Below, piece after piece: positions 45,856 through 57,800 of a stretch of DNA of 64,000 bases; within the stretch, counting starts at the first letter, position 1, and each line of letters opens with the position of its first letter. This DNA is from Phlebotomus papatasi (lineage: Eukaryota; Arthropoda; Insecta; Diptera; Psychodidae): positions 55,810,712 through 55,874,711 of the forward strand of contig NC_077224.1 of NCBI RefSeq assembly GCF_024763615.1, given 5' to 3'. A program made the position numbers and the translations under genes. Under the pieces are notes generated by a model. That model did no database searches and was not told the origin of the DNA. It worked only from the letters and a program-made list of their open reading frames with translations.

Positions 45856-47417
45856 GCTGCGACTTTTTGGTCAGTAAAATATAAAATTTGGTCAGTAAAA
45901 AATAAAATTTGGTCAGTAAAATATAAAATATGGTCAGTAAAAAATAAAGAATCTGGTCAGTAATACATCAAATTTTATCAGCGTATATTTTGATCAGTAA
46001 AACATCAAATTTGGTCGGTAAAAAAATAAAATTTGGTCAGTAAAAAATCAAATTCGGTCGGAGAAAAGTCAAACTTGGCCAGTAAAAAGTTAAATTTGGT
46101 CAGTAATAGCTCGGGCACACCTTTTAGATCAAGAAAATTACATGAAGTCGAATTTCGGATCCATTTCTTTCTCACGTGTTTTGCATATGTCTATCTCCTC
46201 TATCTCATTCTTTCGTACTCTTCTTCTTCTTTTAAACATCACTCCAAATTCAATTTAGCTCAATCGAATTTGGTATGCGAAAGAATGAGATAGTCAATAT
46301 AAATATCAATATAATATGCAAAACGCATGTGAGAAAGAAAGGGTTTCGAATTTCGACTTCATGAAATTTTCCTGATCTAAAAGGTGTGCCGGAGCCATAA
46401 AAAATAAAATTTGGTTAGTATAAAATAAAATTTGGTCAGTAAAAAATCAAATTTGGTCGGAGAAAAGTCAAATTTGATCGGTAATAAAAAGTCAAATTCG
46501 GTCAGTAAAAAATCAAACTTGATAAGTAAAAAATTAAATTTGATCGGTAAAATGTAAAAAATTGTCAGTAAAAAGTAAAGAACCTGGTCAGTAAAAAATC
46601 AAATTTTCTGTGCTTCGGGAAGTTATCTGAATCGCCTGTTGAGGCAAAGGGAGATTTTCCGTGCTTTGGAAAGTTATCAATAGCACCTATTTAATTTTTG
46701 TACAAAATTTAGGAAAGACTAAATATGAAATACGAAATGGTAATGTATGAAATGTACTAAAATACGAAGCTTCTGCAATAGGAAATGTACAATACTTTTT
46801 ATCCGGATATGCAAAGTTTTAACTTTTATTGATTTCCTTTTAGTTTTTTATTGATTAAATTATTATTCACTGATCAAATTTAATTTTCCACTGATTAAAT
46901 TTCACATTTTACTGATTTCAAAAAAATTTACTGACCAAATTTGACTTTTTACCGACCAAATTTGCCTTTTCTCCGACCGAATTTGATTTTTTACTAACCA
47001 AATTTTTATTTTATACTGACCAAATTTTATTTACAACTGACCAAATTTTATTTATTACTGACCAAATTTTATTTTTTACTGACCAAATTTTATTTTTTAC
47101 TGACCAAATTTTATTTTTTACTGATCAAATTTGACTTTTCACCGACCAAATTGTATTTTTTACTGACCAAATTTATTTTTTCCGACTTTTTTAAAAAAAA
47201 TGTTACTGGCCATATTTAATTTTTTACTGACCAAATTTGATTTTTTTTACTGACCAAATTTGACTTTTTATCGACCAAATTTAATTTTTAACTGTTTTTT
47301 TTTAAGTTTTTTACTGACCATATTTTATTTTTTACTGACCAATATTTTATTTTTTACTGTCCAATTAGAATTTTTTACTGACCAATTTGAATTTTTTATT
47401 GACCAAAAAGTTTTTGC
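45856..47417. mobile_element. Q foldback element (1.56 kb): inverted arms made of about 21-bp tandem units
   Basis: The left arm (about 45866-46610) is roughly 20 imperfect copies of a unit such as GGTCAGTAAAAAATAAAATT. The right arm (about 46860-47410) is a similar number of inverted units (TTTTTACTGACCAAATTTTA). The extreme ends share ACTTTTTGGTCA. An 11-bp direct repeat CGACCGGATGG lies immediately outside both ends (45845-45855 and 47418-47428), a target duplication. The loop (about 46610-46860) is non-coding. A separate MITE-like hairpin R sits in the left arm. The design recalls Drosophila FB elements (arms of short tandem repeats), but the sequence and the 11-bp duplication are its own. 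Confidence 0.85.
46108..46398. mobile_element. R hairpin element inside the Q left arm
   Basis: GCTCGGGCACACCTTTTAGA, then TCAAGAAAATTACATGAAG, pairs with the right end CTTCATGAAATTTTCCTGAT, then CTAAAAGGTGTGCCGGAGCC. The arms are about 120 bp, with a short loop near 46250. A diverged copy at about 53209-53400 is also preceded by Q units. Confidence 0.8.
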
Positions 47418-47428
47418 CGACCGGATGG

Positions 47429-47714
47429 CTTTGGACAGGCAGTTATTAATTTTCTGTATTTTTTTTTCTCCTTCTCACTCAGGTAATTTAGTGAACTTAT
47501 TATGAGGCCTTTGAGGCAATTATCTAAAACATTTTCTTCATCCTTCTTTTTATCAAGGTATTTGGGAATCAGTTTTTTCAGCTTTTTCCCAAGGTGTGTG
47601 TAATTGCACATATAGTAAAATTGGAAATTAGAGAAAATTAGGAATTCCGAGTAAACAAATTTTGAAGTTTGAATTTTGTTAATCTATTAAAAAATAATTC
47701 AAAACATAAACTAC
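47429..47714. other. No recognised feature
   Basis: Nothing identified beyond the Q right duplication at its edge. Confidence 0.4.
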
Positions 47715-47820
47715 AAACTGTCTATAAAGCTCCAAACAACAGTCCTGAAAAAATTCAATGTACAATTAAAATATTAACTTTTCAAACTTAGGGCTCTGGT
47801 GCTTGCATGCAACCATGCAG
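47715..47820 (-). repeat. O MITE fragment
   Basis: TATAAAGCTCCAAACAACAG and TTTTCAAACTTAGGGCTCTG, then GTGCTTGCATGCAACC, match 59720-59825 of the O-type element. Confidence 0.6.
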
Positions 47821-47945
47821 AAATGTAGTACACTTCCCGTATCGGGCAAAATACTGAAATAAATTTGCAAACAAACCATATGTATTACAAAGTAGCACTT
47901 TTGCGTAGATAGGTTAAACATAGCTTTATATTTGCGTATAATTGT

Positions 47946-48044
47946 CTCTACACACTAGGGAAATTAATGTTCACATTTAAGAGTTTTTTCTACACAAGTG
48001 TAAGAAATTTGCTTCAATATAGACAAAAAAAAGTGTGTAGAGGA
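47946..48044. mobile_element. Small hairpin element (99 bp)
   Basis: CTCTACACACT and AGTGTGTAGAG are exact inverse ends; an inner pair ACACAAGTGT adds structure. It ends 9 bp before F copy 3. Confidence 0.6.
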
Positions 48045-48053
48045 CATAATAGA

Positions 48054-48562
48054 ATCCAAGGAACACCTATTGGCACTTTTAGAAATTATGACTAATTGAC
48101 TCCCTATTTTCAATTCATTTCAATTCAATTTATTTTCATCTCATTTCGTCTTTTCTCCCCCTCTTCCCATGCGTCCATCTCCGTCTTATCGTTGTTTCCA
48201 GTCTCCAGGACTAACCGATAGAAATGTTCATTTTCAGATCGTATATTATTTGCTAATGTCATTGTTACAATTACATTGGGAATAGACCAGATGAAATAGA
48301 GAGGAGAAAAACCACTTCCGAGCCAAAGGCTATTTGGAAAAGGGGTTCTTTTTGTACATTAAAAAAAAACTACAAAAAATTAATACAAATACCAAGAACT
48401 TTAAACCAAACAACTAATAACCACAAATATTTTGTACCATTTGGGATATGAAATTCGAAAACGTCATGTTATTACAATTTCATTAGCGATATTAATTAAA
48501 TTTTAATATTTTGACGAAATTACCAATAGGCGTTTCCTGCCGAACAAGTGTTCCTTTCACTC
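48054..48562. mobile_element. F MITE copy 3, split by an insertion
   Basis: The left end GAATCCAAGGAACACCTATT and right end AAGTGTTCCTTTCACTC flank a body that aligns with F copies 1 and 2, except for about 320 bp inserted near 48112-48430 and bracketed by TATTTT. TA flanks the whole (48052-48053, 48563-48564). The insert contains an A-run and ends A-rich, compatible with a retroposon; its family is not recognised. Confidence 0.7.
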
Positions 48563-48564
48563 TA

Positions 48565-50249
48565 TTCATTTAATATTGCAAACTTACTAATATCAAATCC
48601 ATTATCTAATCTTTTCTCAACTCTATTGCTGTTTAGAAGCAAGCACCACAAATCTGAGTCTGAGACGCGCTTTGGATATGATTTTATAATTTGTTGCAAA
48701 CCCTAAATGGTGGAAAAAGTAGAGCACCGCAATCTGATAGAGTGTAAGTCTCCATGAGATTATCATAAAAATATTTAATGTAAGCCACACGGTGTTTGAA
48801 GTATAAATTCAACAACCCCTAAAACTCAGTATAAGGGTCATGTTGTAAAAAATTCAACCATCATCTTTATATTGCACAACAAAATTCACAATTAATGATG
48901 AAAATCTCTTGAAAACTCAAGGATGGTTCTTCCGGGACTTTTCACCCGCAGATTTTCCACATTCCCTGGTTTATAATAGAATTGAAAACAAATTGAAATA
49001 CCCCATTTCCTTTTGCACTTTCTACAGTGAGAAAAAAAACCGTGCAGAAATGTGAGGAAAATGGAAGTTTTGGGGAAATGAAAAGTTTCTCCGAGAGTCG
49101 TCTATTTTCTCTCTAATTTCTTCCATCCTTTCACTCTTTTTCCTGTTAATTAATGCAGAAACAACAGCAGCATAACTTGGTGACTTATTTATTTGCCATA
49201 CTTTACGGATTGCAATTAGAGGAAAAGGAAGGCGTTTAATTGCATTAACACTGTAAATTAAAGTGATTGATTTTGTAATGATTGTGCGGAAAATTCAGTA
49301 CATTCGGAACAACGAATGCATAATTTATATGTTTCATAACTTTGTAAGTTATAACTTTATTATGGGGGAAATGGGGGAAATTGACCTACTAGGAACTTTA
49401 CCGTTTTCTCTTATTACTCTATAATCTCTTCTTAATTTTTTAATATGCGTTATTTAATTTGGAAAATTCTTTAACTTTTTGATCGATGAAAGGACATATG
49501 CAAAAAAGGAAATATCAAATAGATAAATTGATAGAGAATTCACGAATAATCTGGTAGTTTGCTTTTGATCGCTCATAACTTTTAAATGCCGAGTGGGATA
49601 ATTATTCATAAATTCTTCTGTCTAAAAAATTATATAAGAGATATAGAAAATTTTCCATGTCTATTGAAATCCTCCACCTCCAGGAAAATTATCAGTAGCT
49701 GAAAATTGGCATATGGGAAACCCTAGAATGAAAAGTTTGACTTAGTGTGAAATAAATTGAGGGGCAAAAGTTGTGGGAGTTCCACATTTTCCGCGTCAGC
49801 ACTCCAAAAATGTTCACAAACCTTGGTGAAACTTCTCTTGTTCTACTATGCTAAAACAGCTCCAGAGTGTAGTCACTTTTTTATTGCCCTAACTTTAAAA
49901 ATAGCAATCGAGGTATAATATCCCGACTTTATAAGGCCTGTTTATCTCAGTTGGACATTTATAAAAATTTTAGCAAACTTTTTATGGAAATAATGCAATA
50001 ATTAAATGACTATAAATATTTTAAATATTTATAGTCAATATGGTCAATATAGTTTAAATATTTTAAACTTTATCCTTGACTTTATCACTTAAAAATTGAC
50101 AATGTATATATCAGGTAATTTTCTGCGTAGGTCTCAATAAATTTTCGCATAATTTAAATTCGTGTAAAATCTTCAGTAAATTTTCTATGGAATTTTATTC
50201 TTGTGTTTACTAAAATCTTGACGTTCAAAAATTTTATGTTACATCCTCT
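48565..50249. other. No recognised gene
   Basis: AT-rich unique-looking DNA; short AT palindromes near 50000-50060. Confidence 0.4.
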
Positions 50250-50253
50250 TTAA

Positions 50254-50970
50254 GGGGGTAAGCGGCTTTGACATAGGAAAAAAATTTAATTTTGTCCATT
50301 TTTTATTTTTGAACTATGAAATTTCATAAATTCAGATTTTCGTCTATCTGATAGATTAGGCCTTGGCAGATAATTTCACTGGAAAATTTTTGGAAAATTT
50401 TCAAAATTGAGCCATTGGGAAATGATATGTCAACACCCTTACTTTTTCCATTGTCACGTTTTTTCTAGCATCTTCATCTTAAATCCATAAAACTAGTATT
50501 TTCTTTTAGGATATGAATGTGGCTCGTGCTTAACAGTAGGATTTGTTTTTTAATTTTTTTTTCAATTTTTGGCACAACTTTTTTCAAAAAAGTGATAATT
50601 TTCAGCCACTTTTTAACATGTTCTATACCATAAAATCCGTCAAAATCAATATTTCTAAAAACCCTCATGTTAAGCACCAGCCAACTATATCTAGAAGAAG
50701 TGTGCGAAGTTTCAGAAATATCGGTTCAGGCGTTTTCGAAATATCTTGGCAACCGGTTTTGAAAATGGTTTTTTGAGAAAAACGCGTTTAATGTTTTACA
50801 ACATTATGATGCGCGCGCGGGCAAAATGCATAACTAAAACTGCTCTACCTCCGAGAGTTTTACTCCGAGTGACTTGAGATTTTCAGAAAATGTTCTATAC
50901 TTATTATCCTATTTAATAAGCAAATTAAAAAAAAAACGATTTTTTGAAGCCTTCAAACCCGCTTACCCCC
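50254..50970. mobile_element. W, TTAA-flanked TIR element (717 bp)
   Basis: GGGGGTAAGCGGCTTTGA at the left pairs with TTCAAACCCGCTTACCCCC at the right. TTAA occurs on both sides (50250-50253, 50971-50974). The interior is AT-rich with no transposase. The ends differ from those of the 13.0-kb TTAA element, so this is a second TTAA-target family. Confidence 0.85.
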
Positions 50971-50974
50971 TTAA

Positions 50975-51630
50975 GAAATATCACTGAAATTTAGTTTTTT
51001 CAATAATTAATACATGTGTTTAAGTAAAAGTAAACTAAAACTCAAACAAATTTCTGATTCAAAATAAATATATCGTAGATGTTGGTGACTTTTATCTCCG
51101 TGGATGACTTTACCCACCTTTCCTTTATTTCTAGAAAAATAAATAGTAGTTATTTACTATTTATTTTTCTGGATTAGAATTACTTTAAGAGATTTTATTT
51201 AAGAAACCGAAAATTTCTCTTTGATTAAAAGGCTGAGCTAATGGTTCCTGAGAGCAATTTAGCTCAGTATTACACGGTAACTGGAGTCCTTCGAGAGTGA
51301 TCAAAGACCCTCTCTAGTTCTTCCGAGGCTCTTACAGATGGAAAAAATTCCTATCACCTTACTCAACTCAAAGATTAACTACCTGGTCTCGAGATCAGAC
51401 ACTAAAAGTGATTTTGATGGGAAAAAATTTATGAGAGGAAGGTGGTAGAAAACATATACACGCACAAAAATGGCATCCGTCCCGAAATTCGCCGCAAATT
51501 CCAAATTAATAGTACATTTTAAATTAAATCAAAAGTGACCGTTATATGTAGATCTTATCGGTCATGATTATCTTCAAGTGCTAGAATTAAAGAACGAACA
51601 GCAGTCACTCTCAGAACACAAAGTCATCCG
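50975..51630. other. No recognised gene
   Basis: Contains a strong short hairpin at 51131-51171 (AGAAAAATAAATAGTA and its inverse). Confidence 0.4.
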
Positions 51631-51636
51631 CATCCA

Positions 51637-51905
51637 CGGTACCTAAATAGCTCTGCCCATTAGAAACAAATTGACGACTCGATTTTTTACAAAATTCGTT
51701 TTATTCCCTTTTTGGATACTTCTTTATACCATCTACCTTCCGTGTGAATGTTATATTTGAGAGATAATTCTTTTCAAAGTTACAGAGATTTTAAATCTCA
51801 AAAATCCTATACTCTGCTTGTAAAAACTCAGCTTCAAATCGCTATCCTGTAAAATTTTCCTACTGGGAGTAATTCGTTTCTTATTCTGAGCGAACGATTT
51901 TCGAA
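51637..51905. mobile_element. S MITE copy 2 (ends diverged)
   Basis: CTCGATTTTTTACAAAATTC, TTTTTGGATACTTCTT, GAGATAATTCTTTTCAAAGT and TTCTTATTCTGAGCG are colinear with copy 1 at 35353-35600. The left TIR is poorly preserved. Confidence 0.7.
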
Positions 51906-52489
51906 ATTATACTCTCCTATAGGACCTAAAAATAATTAGAAGAAATTTATCAAGCACGACCATTGGAACTGCTATAGTGAAGGAATAAAATGTGATGGAA
52001 AACCTATAAAATTCAGCAAATATCATACCTTTTGAAAACTATGAATTCATCAATACAAATGCGTATTGAATAGAATGCATTCAATATAATGAAACAATAG
52101 GTTTTCAATGCATTGCATTTTTCTAAAGTTCATTATTTCCAACCACATCAGTATTTGGAATTAAATGAAAACATAATATTTGTTCTCTCATATTCAATGA
52201 AAGGAATGATCTCAATGATCTACTTATTTAGCAAAAGCTTTCAGTTCAGCATACATTGGTTGTATACAGTATTCTCATAATACGACATGAAAAATTGAAC
52301 AACTTCAATTTTATTTTTGAAAATTACACTGGTTCACATAAATCAGGATTTCTTAACATTTTATAGGAAATTTTAATATTATTATTAACGATTCCATGAC
52401 AAACTGGGAAGGGGTAGTGAGTCTGAAATATGAAAGACAAATTGAGCCTCTAAAATTAATACATAAAAGTATCTAAACGATCTGAACGA
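51906..52489. other. No recognised feature
   Basis: AT-rich. Confidence 0.4.
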
Positions 52490-52770
52490 TCTCAAGCAAT
52501 TTCTCCGGAATATCCAGCTGGTCGACAAAACTTCTCATGGCCTGAGGTCTGACCTTTTATCTTGATGAAACACAATTTCGTGCCTTATGACCAATTCCGG
52601 CTACTACATGTCGATGACAAAAGGTATAAAATTCGCTCAACGCGATTTTTTACCCCTAAAATTCAACTCAGAATCGAATTTTCACACATTCCGAGTTTGA
52701 AGCATCCCGAGGTGCACGCACTCCGAGGTCGCCTGTAAAGAATCTCAGCTACCATAAGTTTATCTGGGCT
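52490..52770 (+). repeat. H element, right-end fragment
   Basis: CACTCCGAGGTCGCCTGTAA, then AGAATCTCAGCTACCATAAG, parallels CACTCCGAGCTAGCTCACGT.. at 7710-7755. Upstream similarity (AATCGAATTTTCACAC) is weaker. Confidence 0.5.
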
Positions 52771-53149
52771 TGTCACTGGTTTTATTTGCTTTACGTGGCA
52801 CTCAGAATTCAGTGTTTGATCCTAAAGGAAACTATTTATATACTGTATGATAACCTTCTAATCTCACCAAACAATCAACAACCTTTCTCTGGTTAACACA
52901 ACTGACTTGACCAGTGTTTGAGCCACTTGAGGTACTCCACCGTTTCCCCCACATAATCCTTTGATAACACATTACCTCAGGTAATCAGGTAATAAATTAT
53001 GGCTTAGATTAATTAAAATTCATTATCAATTTGCCATGCGCTTGAAGAAAAAATTCTTTCTCGTTGAGTTTTAACGGTTTTATCAACGATCAGGTGATGG
53101 AAATACGATCAATTAGTTCACAATAAAGAAGGGGAGTACATATTGAAAA
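52771..53149. other. No recognised feature
   Basis: Nothing identified. Confidence 0.4.
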
Positions 53150-53405
53150 TAAAAAATAACTTAGTAAAAAATTAAATTCGGACTGTAAGAAATTATATTT
53201 AGTCAGTAATAGCTCTGGCAAACCCTTTAGATTAGGAAAATTTTATGAAATCTACATTCGTATCCGTCCTTTCTTAAATGTTTTGAATATGTATATATCT
53301 TTTTTTCGCACTACTCTTCTTTTGAACACAGAAAATTCAATTCTGTTTTAATTCAATTTGAGAATCTAAGTGTAGAATAGATATATTCAAAATGATTTAA
53401 AAGGA
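53150..53405. mobile_element. Q/R relic
   Basis: Three degraded Q units, the last reading AGTCAGTAATAGCTC, run straight into an R hairpin (GGCAAACCCTTTAGATTAGG .. TTTAAAAGGACAAGG). This is the same junction, with the same sequence, as at 46098-46115. Confidence 0.65.
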
Positions 53406-54124
53406 CAAGGAAGTGATTTTTAATTCAATGACATTTCAAATTTTTGATCAAATTTGGTTATTGCTTAACAAATTTAATATTCTACTGCCCTTTTCCAAAG
53501 TGCTTATTGTAAATCTAAAGATAACAAATGTGGGACTTAAACATTCAACTTTTTTTTTTAACCAGTTGCATCACATACCTGTGAACAGTCGCAATTCTTA
53601 ACCGAAACTCGCAATAATTCTTGATAAAGAATCAGTAAAATAGTTTTCATCAGCTTTAAAACGTGGAAACCACCATACAGCTACTCTATAATTGGTATTT
53701 ACCAACTTTTATAAAACTAATAAAATTATAATGCAATTCACGTGCTGGCTTGACTTTTCACAAACAAAAAAAATCAAAACTAAGCGAGTTTCACCATGTT
53801 CCTGAATAAAAACTTTTTTAATGAAAATGTGTCTTTGTAGCTAATATCATCACATTTCAAAGGTGATATAGTTGTATCACATATAACTTTAGAGTTCCTC
53901 TACAATTGAAAATTAACCCATTCGCATTTATCTCTTATAATAAACACAAACTGGATGACCATTTTTTTACTCTTATTCCTATTGGGATTGCGGGCAAACT
54001 AGACAAACTAGACGGTTTTGGATTATTTTTTTTCTTCCAAATTGATTTCTAAATTACTACCGGGAATTTACTATTTTAAGTCGAATAGTCTGAGATTTAT
54101 AATTTCAAATTATTTTGAAAAGTA
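53406..54124. other. No recognised gene
   Basis: AT-rich with a short plus frame at 53413-53601. Confidence 0.4.
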
Positions 54125-54318
54125 GAATGGAAATGTAGGCATGGTTTGCACAGAGTGAACCTTCAAACGATGCAAATTTTCTCTTTGTTTGCAAAGAGTT
54201 GACTTACCATCTTATCTTATCGTATGGCTAAGAAATGACGAACTAGCTCCTTGCAAACAAAAAGAAAATTTGGGTTGATTGAAGGTTCACTCTGTGTGAA
54301 CCATGCCAACATTCCCCT
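54125..54318. mobile_element. CC MITE (about 194 bp)
   Basis: GGCATGGTTTGCACAGAGTG, then AACCTTCAA, pairs with the right TTGAAGGTTCACTCTGTGTG, then AACCATGCC. A further inner pair is TTTGTTTGCAAAGAG/CTCCTTGCAAACAAA. TA borders both ends (54123-54124, 54319-54320), though the outermost bases are diverged. Confidence 0.8.
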
Positions 54319-54362
54319 TAGTGCATTTTTTTTTGAAATGGTTCTGACATAAGAGCATATTT

Positions 54363-54566
54363 AGGGGAAACTGGGGCACCGCCGAACATGAAATAGCACC
54401 GAATATTGATTTTTAAACCACTTGGACTATGACAACCATTTTTTCAAGCATCCCTATAGTGTCTATTAATTCATGCAGATCTCGTCCTCTAAAACCTAAT
54501 ATTTAATTAAAAAAAATCACAGTGTTCGATACTACCCCGTGTTCGCTAGTAAACCAGTTTCCTCTT
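54363..54566. mobile_element. L MITE copy 2
   Basis: GGGGAAACTGGGGCACCGCC, then GAACATG, at the left and CCCCGTGTTCGCTAGTAAAC, then CAGTTTCCTC, at the right. The body matches copy 3 (CACTTGG..CAAGCATCCCTA). The right TA is mutated. Confidence 0.75.
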
Positions 54567-54604
54567 CACCACGAGAGATTTTATTACTTCATACTCATAA
54601 AAAG

Positions 54605-54800
54605 TGGAACTAAAAAGGAAAATGGTACGATTGGTAAGTAATTTTGCAAAACTGGTAAGTGAAAATCCTTGGTGAATGGTAATAAAAATGCAAATTGGTA
54701 AAGGAAAAATGAAGAAGTTGTGAAGTATTTTCAAATTCTACTTCGCTAAAAGGATTTTTTTACTTATCAAATTTAATAATTTACTTATTAAAAATGTTTT
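54605..54800. repeat. Q-like short repeats in inverted halves
   Basis: TTGGTAAGTAATTTTGC, CTGGTAAGTGAAAATCC and similar words on the left, and TTTTACTTATCAAATTTAAT, then TTTACTTATTAAA, on the right. The motif is GGTAAGTAA rather than GGTCAGTAA. Relationship to Q is uncertain. Confidence 0.4.
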
Positions 54801-57800
54801 ACTCAAAAGAAAAAATATTTTCTAAGTCAGCAATCTTATGAAAATATATAAGTAATTTGTAGCCTGATAATTTAGAGCACTCCGCGAATTTCCTTTTGCC
54901 ATTGCTTAAAAAAATGTTCCAGATAAAACAGAAGCTTGAAATTTGAAATACAATTTCTTGTCTCTTTCTTTTTCAGGCATTTTTGGCATGATGCCAGAAT
55001 TAAGTGTCTCATGGGGCTTGTTTCGTGTGATTATTTATTAGAGGAATGAAAATACTCCTCTTGGTGAGTGAAAGATGTTGGAGAATGAATAGAGGGTGGA
55101 AATTGCCAAGGAAACTGAAAGTGGTTAAAGAGGAACGGAAGTATGAGAGAAATCCAATTTCTTGTAACCTGTCAAATTTGCGTGGTATTTCTAGAAAACC
55201 CACGTTATACCAGGCCATGTGATAAAAAAATTGAATTCTCCGTGGAAAATATCTACATAAATTGGCATAATATTCACACAATATGTATCGACAGAGTGTG
55301 CAAAAGGAATGTTAGGATGTTACCTGGAAAGGCAGATTCACTTGCGTGTTTTGAATTTATTTGCATAATTTTTCCACCCATTTTCCCGCGCATTTTCCAT
55401 CTCTGTGGAAAATTGTGCAGCTTCTGCATTACTGCACATTTATTCTGTGAATTGAGAACAGACAACAATTGACAATTGTAATTGCTGCAATAAAGTTGTA
55501 GGTTATCATTTCCATTGAATGACTGTCAATTTTCCCATTGCAATGATTTCTATTGACAGATAAACTGCACGGTATTCAAAAGCTGAGTACTTTTCTGGGG
55601 AAAAATCAGCACAAAATGCCTGATCTCATCAAAATATCCTGATTTTGCCATTTTCGCTTGCCATTCATCCTAAATCCTTCCTGTATTGAGCTCGTATAAG
55701 CTAATAAAGTTCTGAATAAAAGCTGCTTTTTATGTTAGTTGTGAAAGAAATTGACTCTTTTAACTGCTTTCGAATAGACCGGAAATTCCCGTAAGAAAAG
55801 AAAATCTGCTAAAGGAGTCATAATATGAAAATGCCAATACCATTTATTTCAAAAGTCCACCTGTTAAATCCAACAATCACCCTCTAAAATTGCAAATATT
55901 TTAATGAAACTGGAAAATCATGGTAAATAAAAGAACATAATGGTTCACAATCGCCAGGTTTCATAACTCAATTTATATAAATTTTGGATAATTGTCATTG
56001 AGAAAGTTTGTCGGTTCAAATGAAACCTTTTGTTCGTCTTCAAAGGAATCTTGCGAATTAGAGAATATTACCTGATCCTGACAAATGGTCCATGGAGAGG
56101 TGTGCAAAGGGAGGTTAAGAAACTAATTGATTTAATTAAACTCAAAGAACTTTCCCATCTCATACACAGTTAACAAGATTGTGGTATGCCCCATGGAAAG
56201 AGCATCATACTGGATGATTGAATTACACGATTAGGGATTGACTGGACTTACTGGGAGGCTTTCCCACTTTGTGTCTCAATATCTTTCTGACCGACAATTT
56301 TCTAAACCACAAATGGAGGTTCTTGGTGAGAAAGGTCCATCCTTATAGTTAAATCCATATAAAGTTTGAACTTCTTCTTATGGACAACATCCTTAGAGAC
56401 AGATGTGATACAAAGAGATGAAGATTCGGGCCTAATTTTGAGGTTAATGACTTTGAAATCTCCAGAAGTTTCGAAACATATAGGTAAATAAATCTTCTAA
56501 TATTTATATATATATATAGTACAAGCATTATATAGTATAAGCATGAAAGTTTAACCTTTTCCTTTTAGTCAAATAAAGGTTAAGTATTGACTGCTTTGAA
56601 GTCAGGTACTTGAGCCGAACCATTAAGCTTGGTCTCCCTTACTACACTTCTACCAAGCTCCACTATTTGCAGAAGTCTTATCGATGCATGACCAGAATTC
56701 TAGAGAAAATGATAGGAAAAATGGCATTTTCAAATTTTTCTTTTTGCAGATGACTTGTTTATAAATTATAGATGTTATTTATGTGTTTCAAAAAAATTAT
56801 TAATTTTATTTCATATCAAAAATAATTCTTTTCCAAGATTAACTTTTTAACGTGTTTCAAGTAAAATTGCAACCTTTTATTCCGATTAGACTTCCTTACC
56901 TAGGAGTCACTCAAGCATTCTTATACCAATTTTCTCAACTAGAGCTTGGTTTTTGTATCATTAAAGGCTCCTGTCCCTTCAGCAACTAACTGATTATAGA
57001 TTTTTGAAGCAGACATCATGAGGTCAGAGATACTTTACAATGGAGTTTTCAACCCTCTGAGTTAAAACCACCATGGGTCTTCCAATAACGTTTTTCAGAT
57101 ACATGTGTCTTATTACTATATAAATTTTGACGATTTTACGTGTATCCTGTCGTGATTTTGATCATTTTTTAACCATTTGCATTTTGACCATTTTGAGCCA
57201 CTTTTTAAAATTTGTCAACAAACTTTTGGCAGATGAAAAATGATCAACTTTTGAAAAATAATTATTTTTGATATGAAGTCAAATTAGTCATATTATATTT
57301 CACTATTTTTGGTCATTTACAATTTATTAGTCCTTTTTAATACATACTCATCAAATTCAATTTAGCGGATAACCAAAGTCCAAAACCAAATTTGCTTAGG
57401 TTGCGTCGGTCGCCGACTAACCATTACCGGCTTCTCTAGGCACACGGTAGGAACTCCGATTCAGCAGACCGTATTAGCCGCAACAAATACAATAGAACTT
57501 AGCTGAGCAGTACAGTAAAAAAGTTTATTTACAAAGTTTTGCAAAATGTCGAAGAATTTGTTCGTTTAAAAATATTATGTTTTTTGCAACACAAAATATT
57601 GTAAAAATTTTTGGAATATAAAAAAGACATGTTGTAATTCTTTTTAAGTCTGTAGCAAAAATGACAAAAGAAAATTTAATTTAAATAATAAAAAATTACC
57701 TTAAAAGGGGGAATATTAAATGGTATACACTCATTGTAATACAAGATCCTTTTCCATATTCATCAGTATTTGCCGTACAAAGGCCAAGATCTAAGCATTC

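Noticed and set aside
45866..47410. CRISPR-like array of short repeats
   Set aside because: Units are contiguous and imperfect with no unique spacers, occur in inverted arms, and the genome is eukaryotic in character.
57395..57500. GC-rich patch as a gene or element
   Set aside because: Too short to classify; no frame, TIR or second copy in the window.
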